A DNA stretch of 11,617 nt, taken from contig JADHOU010000024.1 in the NCBI GenBank assembly GCA_016778825.1, positions 1 through 11,617 on the forward strand, written 5' to 3'. The position numbers were made by a program, and so were the translations under genes. How positions within the stretch are numbered: the stretch's first letter is position 1; every line of letters starts with the position of its first letter. Shown here one piece after another: positions 8,100 through 11,617 of this stretch. This stretch comes from Candidatus Puniceispirillum sp. GTDB taxonomy: Bacteria; Pseudomonadota; Alphaproteobacteria; Puniceispirillales; Puniceispirillaceae. Under the pieces are notes generated by a model. The model saw nothing but the letters and a program-made list of their open reading frames with translations. It had not been told where the DNA came from and searched no databases.

Positions 8100-8768
8100 A
8101 TGACTGTGCTGTCACCGCTGCAAGATTGCGCCGCCACAATTGAAGCCCTGATTTTTGCCTCGGATCGGCCAATTCGTGAGCGCGAGTTGTTTGCGCATTT
8201 GCCTGAAAAAATGGATCTTGCCGAAGTGATTGCCGTCATTGCTTTGCGTTATAATGAAACAAGCGGTATTGAACTATGTCAGGTTGGTGATGGCTGGGCG
8301 TTTCGCACCAAAGCCGAAATTGCCGAAAGATTAAGCCAGCATAAACAGGTTGAACGGCCGCTTTCCCGCGCTGCGCTGGAAGTCTTGGCAATCATTGCCT
8401 ATCACCAGCCCATCACACGCGCCGAAATTGAAGAAATTCGCGGGATCAGCCTGTCAAAAGGCACTATGGATATTTTGCTTGAACTTGGCTGGATCAAACC
8501 GCGCGGCCGCCGCCGGACACCGGGCCGCCCGTCAACATGGGGAACCAGTCCAGCCTTTCTTGATCATTTCGGACTTGCCGATGTTGGTGATTTGCCAGGA
8601 ATGGATGATTTGAGAGCAGCAGGTCTGCTTCGCAAAGGGCAAATTCTTGGCGCTTTGATGGATCATGCACCGCAAAATGATGATCTCGATGATGAAGATG
8701 ACAGTGACGCCGATTTTCTTGAAGATGGTTTGCTAGATGCTGGTTATGACGGAGATGAACATGCTTGA
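8100..8768 (+). CDS. scpB: Segregation and condensation protein B
   Basis: A 222-residue partner of ScpA. Two winged-helix domains are visible: about 8-82, and about 88-160 with PLSRAALEVLAIIAYHQPITRAEIEEIRG and the highly conserved GRRRTPGRPSTWGTSPAFLDHFGL (136-159). The core ends near residue 190. A strongly acidic tail follows (about 194-221, mostly Asp and Glu), longer than in minimal ScpB proteins and typical of proteobacterial ones. The ATG lies one base beyond the scpA TAA (TAAGATG), a classic coupling arrangement. Its last eight bases overlap the start of the ABC ATPase gene, whose Shine-Dalgarno sequence lies within the scpB coding sequence. Confidence 0.95.
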   Translation: MTVLSPLQDCAATIEALIFASDRPIRERELFAHLPEKMDLAEVIAVIALRYNETSGIELCQVGDGWAFRTKAEIAERLSQHKQVERPLSRAALEVLAIIAYHQPITRAEIEEIRGISLSKGTMDILLELGWIKPRGRRRTPGRPSTWGTSPAFLDHFGLADVGDLPGMDDLRAAGLLRKGQILGALMDHAPQNDDLDDEDDSDADFLEDGLLDAGYDGDEHA

Positions 8769-9810
8769 ATTTGAACATATCAGGCATGCCTATAACGGCA
8801 GCCTGTCGGTTCGTGATGTCAGTTTCAAGGTTCAGCCAGGTGAGGTTGTGTCACTGCTTGGACCGTCTGGGTGCGGTAAAACGACCTTGCTGCGACTGGC
8901 AGCCGGTTTGGAACAACCCCAACATGGCAGTATTAGCCTTCATGGCGATGTTATTTCGTCCTCTGATTACATCCGGCCGCCCGAACAACGTGGCATTGGC
9001 TATATGTTTCAAGATTACGCACTATTTCCGCATATGACAGTATTACAAAATGTGGTCTTCGGCCTTGCCGAAAAAGGCAGTGCGGCGGCACGGCGCGGGC
9101 TTGATGTGCTTGGGGAAGTTGGTATTGACGATCTTAGCGATATGTATCCGCATGAATTATCTGGGGGACAGCAACAACGCGTTGCGCTGGCGCGCGCGCT
9201 TGCGCCAAAACCTTCGGTTATCCTTCTTGATGAGCCTTATGCCGGTCTAGATAGCCGCCTTCGCGAGCGCATCCGTGACCAGATGCTGCATGTTCTAAAG
9301 GCCTCAAATGCTGCAGCGCTGATGGTGACGCATGATGCCGAAGAAGCGATGTTCATGTCAGACCGGATTGTTGTTCTGCGCGATGGCCATGTTGTTCAAA
9401 CCGGCCGTCCGGTGAATCTATACTGCCAACCAAGTAGTGCCTTTGTTGCTGAATTTTTTGGCGAAGTTAACCGTATTGAAGGCATTGTCGCCCAGGATAA
9501 GGTGATTACCGCGCTTGGCGAATTTAGCGCGCCGAAATCCCTAAGCGATGGCAGTGCGGCCAGCGTTGTGATCCGGCATGAAGCGCTTTTGATTGATGCT
9601 GGTAATGATGGCGTCATTGGCGAAGTCATGGAGTCACGCTTGTTGGGACGCGCATCACTGATCCATTTATCGGTACCAACAGGTCGGAATGTGCTTCATC
9701 TTCATGCACGCATACCCGGTTTGAACTCGATTGAAGTTGGAAGTCAGGTTCGGGTTCGCGTTGATCCGGCTCAGGCATTTGTTTTTGCCGCCGGAAATGG
9801 CGCTGAATAG
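8761..9810 (+). CDS. ABC transporter ATP-binding protein, FbpC/PotA-like
   Basis: A 349-residue nucleotide-binding subunit of an ABC importer. All ATPase motifs are intact: Walker A GPSGCGKTT (34-42), Q-loop at Q84 (YMFQDYALFPHMTV), signature LSGGQ (133-137), Walker B VILLDEP (153-159, catalytic E158) and H-loop H191. The C-terminal third (about 235-345) is a TOBE-type regulatory domain with an I-R-H-E-A-L segment resembling the V-R-P-E-x-x motif. The PPEQRGIGYMFQDYALFPH region resembles the iron(III) importer ATPase FbpC, with PotA and CysA the next closest, but substrate cannot be assigned. ATG 8761 is preferred over in-frame ATGs from 8737 because GGAG (8751-8754) is six bases upstream. 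It overlaps scpB by eight bases. No permease or binding-protein gene is nearby, so it is an orphan here, and it interrupts the common scpB-tatA adjacency. Confidence 0.9.
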   Translation: MLEFEHIRHAYNGSLSVRDVSFKVQPGEVVSLLGPSGCGKTTLLRLAAGLEQPQHGSISLHGDVISSSDYIRPPEQRGIGYMFQDYALFPHMTVLQNVVFGLAEKGSAAARRGLDVLGEVGIDDLSDMYPHELSGGQQQRVALARALAPKPSVILLDEPYAGLDSRLRERIRDQMLHVLKASNAAALMVTHDAEEAMFMSDRIVVLRDGHVVQTGRPVNLYCQPSSAFVAEFFGEVNRIEGIVAQDKVITALGEFSAPKSLSDGSAASVVIRHEALLIDAGNDGVIGEVMESRLLGRASLIHLSVPTGRNVLHLHARIPGLNSIEVGSQVRVRVDPAQAFVFAAGNGAE

Positions 9811-9894
9811 GTCAAAAGTGAAACCATAATCACCGAAACATTTGAATTTTTCACAAATTTGTCGCTTTTCTGTACCTGTTTTGCCAAGGACTTC

Positions 9895-9923
9895 TTGTAG
9901 ACAGCCAAAGCCCTGTCTATAGT
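9895..9923 (+). promoter_or_regulatory. Sigma70-type promoter for tatABC
   Basis: TTGTAG (-35, 9895-9900) and TATAGT (-10, 9918-9923, one mismatch to TATAAT) are separated by an ideal 17 bases. The preceding C of each box gives CTTG and CTATAG, matching the alphaproteobacterial housekeeping pattern CTTGAC-N-CTATAT. A start site near 9930 would give a leader of about 59 bases. This lets tatABC be transcribed independently of scpAB and the ABC ATPase. Confidence 0.65.
9898..9919. repeat. 22-bp inverted repeat inside the tat promoter (candidate operator)
   Basis: TAGACAG (9898-9904) and CTGTCTA (9913-9919) are perfect seven-base inverted copies separated by eight bases. The repeat runs from within the -35 box to the first bases of the -10 box, the position at which a dimeric repressor would block RNA polymerase. 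No matching second site was noticed elsewhere in the window. Function is inferred from position and symmetry only. Confidence 0.45.
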
Positions 9924-9936
9924 GCGGGTGCAACAA

Positions 9937-9959
9937 GGCCATTGGTTTTTCCGGTGGCC
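9937..9959 (+). promoter_or_regulatory. Hairpin in the tatA 5' leader
   Basis: GGCCATTGG (9937-9945) pairs along its full length with CCGGTGGCC (9951-9959), with two U-G wobbles, around a TTTTT loop. It is followed by GAAACGAA rather than a U tract, so it is not an intrinsic terminator. It would lie about seven bases from the predicted transcript start and 16 bases before the Shine-Dalgarno GAGGA (9976-9980), fitting a 5' stabilising structure or a protein-binding stem-loop. Confidence 0.5.
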
Positions 9960-9988
9960 GAAACGAATTGAAAATGAGGACCTAAACT

Positions 9989-10285
9989 ATGTTTGGTGGT
10001 ACGTTCAGTATTTTACATTGGATTGTTGTTCTAGCCGTTGTTCTGCTACTTTTTGGTGGCAGAGGCAAAGTTTCAGCGATCATGGGTGATTTCGGCAAAG
10101 GCTTGCGTAACTTTAAAACTGGCCTGAAAGGGCCTGAAGAAGACGCGGGCGAAGAGGCCGAAGCCATCGAAGAGGCGCCAAAGGCAGCAAAAAAGCCAGC
10201 AGCCAAAAAAGCAGCTCCAAAGAAAGCGGCAGCCAAAAAAGCCACAGCCAAAAAAGCACCTGCTAAAAAAGCCGCCAAGAAATAG
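9989..10285 (+). CDS. tatA: Sec-independent protein translocase subunit TatA
   Basis: A 98-residue pore-forming subunit of the twin-arginine translocase, which exports folded proteins across the inner membrane. It has a short periplasmic N-terminus, one transmembrane helix (about 8-22, [15 protein letters not shown]), the FGGRGK hinge and an amphipathic helix (about 28-46, [20 protein letters not shown]), all classical for TatA. The tail is unusual: an acidic stretch (50-62) is followed by 35 residues almost entirely of AAKK/APKK repeats (64-98, 15 lysines), resembling histone-H1-like tails. The coding DNA there has five A6 runs. GAGGA at 9976-9980 lies eight bases before ATG 9989. It is the first gene of tatABC. 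Confidence 0.93.
   Translation: MFGGTFSILHWIVVLAVVLLLFGGRGKVSAIMGDFGKGLRNFKTGLKGPEEDAGEEAEAIEEAPKAAKKPAAKKAAPKKAAAKKATAKKAPAKKAAKK
10189..10282 (+). repeat. Short tandem-like A6/GCC repeats encoding the TatA Lys/Ala tail
   Basis: Runs of six A's occur at 10189-10194, 10205-10210, 10235-10240, 10250-10255 and 10265-10270, most within a GCC-AAAAAA-GC unit spaced 15 or 30 bases apart. They encode the AAKK repeats of TatA. The last four lie in the same codon register (AAA AAA); the first is offset by one (GCA AAA AAG). Such tracts can expand, contract or slip. Confidence 0.7.
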
Positions 10286-10301
10286 GCGCTAGGAGCAGAT
10301 A

Positions 10302-10745
10302 ATGCTTGATATTGGCGGCTGGGAATTCTTGGTTGTTGCCTTTGTGCTGATCATGGTGGTTGGCCCAAAGGAACTTCCCAAGATGCTACGTGGGTTTACT
10401 CGCGTAATGCGTCAGGTGCGTTCAATGGCGGCCGAATTTTCGCGCAGCATGCAGAATATGGCCGATGACGCCGAACTTGGCGATCTAAAAGGCACGCTGG
10501 AAGACGTCAAGCGCGGTAATCTGGCGGGGGTCGCCGATGCGATCGATCCTGCAGGAAATCTGAAAGACTCGGTTGAAGATTTGAAAAAATCAGCAACTGA
10601 AACAGGTTTGCAAGATGATTTTGGCGAAATTCGTAATCTGGCAGGAACAACTGGCGACGGCTTTGCCGAAGTGATCAATCAAGCACCAGAAGATGATGCC
10701 GGGGCCGGCGCATCTTCTGATTCAAAAAAGAAAACCGGGAGCTAG
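10302..10745 (+). CDS. tatB: Sec-independent protein translocase subunit TatB
   Basis: A 147-residue partner of TatC in the Tat substrate-receptor complex, which recognises twin-arginine signal peptides. The N-terminus MLDIGGWEFLVVAFVLIMVVGPKELPKMLR shows the features that separate TatB from TatA: a polar Glu at position 8 near the membrane helix start, and the VVGPKELP hinge (G21-P22). A transmembrane helix (about 7-21) is followed by a long amphipathic helix (about 25-55) and a variable acidic, Ala/Asp-rich C-terminal region ending in KKKTGS. AGGAG (10291-10295) lies six bases before ATG 10302, and only 16 bases separate it from tatA. tatC starts six bases after its stop, so the three genes form one operon. 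Confidence 0.94.
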   Translation: MLDIGGWEFLVVAFVLIMVVGPKELPKMLRGFTRVMRQVRSMAAEFSRSMQNMADDAELGDLKGTLEDVKRGNLAGVADAIDPAGNLKDSVEDLKKSATETGLQDDFGEIRNLAGTTGDGFAEVINQAPEDDAGAGASSDSKKKTGS

Positions 10746-10751
10746 GCCAAA

Positions 10752-11573
10752 ATGGCAGAGCAAGACGCAGATAATTCAGGGTTGGCCGAAGGCCGTATGA
10801 CACTGATCGGTCATCTGACCGAGCTGCGAAACCGGCTTGGCATTGCGCTTGGCGTTTTTTTGCTTTTGTTCCTGATCAGCGTTGCCCCCTTGCCAGGCCC
10901 AACAAGCAACAGCATTTCCTATCAAGTGTTTGTGTTTTTGCAGGCGCCGCTGGCTGAAATCTTGAATGCCAAAGGTGGCGGCCGGATGATTTTTACCGCC
11001 CTTCATGAAGGATTTTTCACGCAGATCAAAGTTGGCTTTTTTACCGCGCTTTGCATCACCTTTCCAATTATCAGCATGCAGCTATGGAAATTCATTGCCC
11101 CAGGGCTTTACAAAAACGAGCGTAAGGCTTTTTTACCGTTTTTGATTGCCACGCCGGTTCTGTTCACCCTTGGCGCGGCGATGGTTTATTATGTTGTCAC
11201 CCCAATGGCATGGGCGTTCTTCGTGTCATTTGAGATGGTTGGTGATAACAGTGCGCTGGCAATCGAGCTTGAGCCGCGTATCAGTGAATATCTATCGCTG
11301 ATGATGCGATTGATCTTTGCCTTTGGACTTGCGTTTGAGTTGCCAGTTATTTTGCTTTTACTAGCACGCGCAGGGCTGGTCACGCATCAAGGGCTAGCCG
11401 AAAAGCGAAAAATTGCAATTGTCATCAGCTTTGTCGTTGCGGCGATTCTAACGCCGCCCGATGTGATTTCACAATTGTTATTGGCTGTTCCCATCATCCT
11501 GCTTTACGAATTATCCATTTTTGGGGCAAGGCTGATGAGCCCGCCTGAAAATAATGAATTCGATAATAGTTAA
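10752..11573 (+). CDS. tatC: Sec-independent protein translocase subunit TatC
   Basis: A 273-residue polytopic membrane protein, the core receptor for twin-arginine signal peptides. Six transmembrane helices are apparent, at about 30-48, 88-108, 125-155 (with the loop after it), 182-202, 219-235 and 238-258. Conserved signal-peptide-binding features are present: HLTELRNRL (21-29, E24), TALHEGFFTQIKV (82-94), FIAPGLYKNER (114-124, E123), FGLAFELPV (191-199, E196) and the LTPPDVISQ turn (233-241). The first 15 residues are a polar cytosolic extension. GGGAG (10738-10742), inside the end of tatB, is the likely ribosome-binding site nine bases before ATG 10752. No terminator is visible in the 44 bases after the stop. 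Confidence 0.96.
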   Translation: MAEQDADNSGLAEGRMTLIGHLTELRNRLGIALGVFLLLFLISVAPLPGPTSNSISYQVFVFLQAPLAEILNAKGGGRMIFTALHEGFFTQIKVGFFTALCITFPIISMQLWKFIAPGLYKNERKAFLPFLIATPVLFTLGAAMVYYVVTPMAWAFFVSFEMVGDNSALAIELEPRISEYLSLMMRLIFAFGLAFELPVILLLLARAGLVTHQGLAEKRKIAIVISFVVAAILTPPDVISQLLLAVPIILLYELSIFGARLMSPPENNEFDNS

Positions 11574-11617
11574 AACAAAGGTACCGCGCCGCAGGTCAAT
11601 TTTGACGGTCGGCATGC
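11574..11617 (+). promoter_or_regulatory. End of window, possible promoter for the next gene
   Basis: A short non-coding tail after tatC. It contains GTCAA-TT-TTGAC (11595-11606), an inverted repeat that includes TTGACG (11602-11607), a good -35 match; any -10 box would lie beyond the edge. An ATG at 11614 is the last codon visible, without a Shine-Dalgarno sequence. In related genomes serS usually follows tatC, but nothing here proves it. Confidence 0.25.

Larger units (their letters stand above)
9811..9988 (+). promoter_or_regulatory. Intergenic control region upstream of tatABC
   Basis: This is the largest same-strand gap in the window (178 bases). The first half is AT-rich and includes a perfect ten-base palindrome (ACAAATTTGT, 9853-9862). 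There is no convincing terminator for the ABC ATPase gene, only a weak GTGAAA/TTTCAC pair (9818-9823 and 9849-9854) with a long loop. The second half holds a promoter, an inverted repeat and a leader hairpin, listed separately. No open reading frame of note lies here. Confidence 0.6.

Noticed and set aside
9853..9862. ACAAATTTGT palindrome as an operator
   Set aside because: It is a short AT-rich palindrome about 40 bases upstream of the -35 box; such sites are frequent by chance and nothing else supports it.
9982..10278. Minus-strand open frame opposite tatA with Ala/Phe-rich repeats
   Set aside because: It is the mirror image of the Lys/Ala repeat in TatA (GCC-AAAAAA read backwards); the repetitive hydrophobic translation is an artefact.
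10189..10282. Short spaced repeats as a CRISPR-like array
   Set aside because: The units are about 11 bases, in frame within tatA, and have no unique spacers of CRISPR length.
1..11617. Undescribed defence, mobile or biosynthetic system
   Set aside because: Nearly every base belongs to a recognisable housekeeping gene; no transposase, recombinase, toxin-antitoxin pair, restriction gene or unassigned multi-gene block is present.

Overview
The window looks like an ordinary chromosomal core region of an alphaproteobacterium. The evidence is gene order. A divergent pair, erpA-xth on the minus strand and dgt-argS-SPOR protein-scpA-scpB-tatABC on the plus strand, matches a cluster that, from general knowledge, is widely conserved in Alphaproteobacteria, where it is usually followed by serS. 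Base composition looks moderate (near 50% GC by eye, not computed). That would fit a marine lineage such as SAR116/Puniceispirillum better than high-GC rhizobia, but this assignment is a guess. I see no tRNA or rRNA gene, CRISPR array, insertion sequence, integrase or phage gene.

Layout: 1-112 is the 3' end of valS. Next is ilvD (173-1903), the [2Fe-2S]/Mg dehydratase of branched-chain amino acid synthesis, closed by a strong hairpin terminator at 1921-1954. That terminator also serves the convergent xth. On the minus strand, erpA (3134-2754) and xth (2748-1978) are five bases apart and form a two-gene operon for Fe-S cluster insertion and base-excision DNA repair. A 223-base divergent spacer (3135-3357) separates them from dgt, argS and a membrane-anchored SPOR-domain protein. 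These are followed by scpA and scpB (condensin accessory subunits) and an FbpC-like ABC transporter ATPase whose start overlaps the scpB stop by eight bases.

After a 178-base gap containing a clear sigma70-type promoter, an inverted repeat and a leader hairpin comes tatA-tatB-tatC, a complete twin-arginine translocase operon with good ribosome-binding sites. The window ends 44 bases after tatC, probably just upstream of or at serS.

The genes are mostly independent housekeeping functions: translation (valS, argS), dNTP control (dgt), repair (xth), Fe-S maturation (erpA), septal peptidoglycan binding (SPOR), chromosome segregation (scpAB) and export of folded proteins (tatABC). Two departures from the usual order stand out. 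There is no nagZ between the SPOR gene and scpA, and an orphan ABC ATPase sits between scpB and tatA. Other points worth a second look are the 22-bp palindromic site inside the tat promoter, the hairpin in the tatA leader, and the histone-like Lys/Ala tail of TatA. I did not find a credible undescribed multi-gene system.
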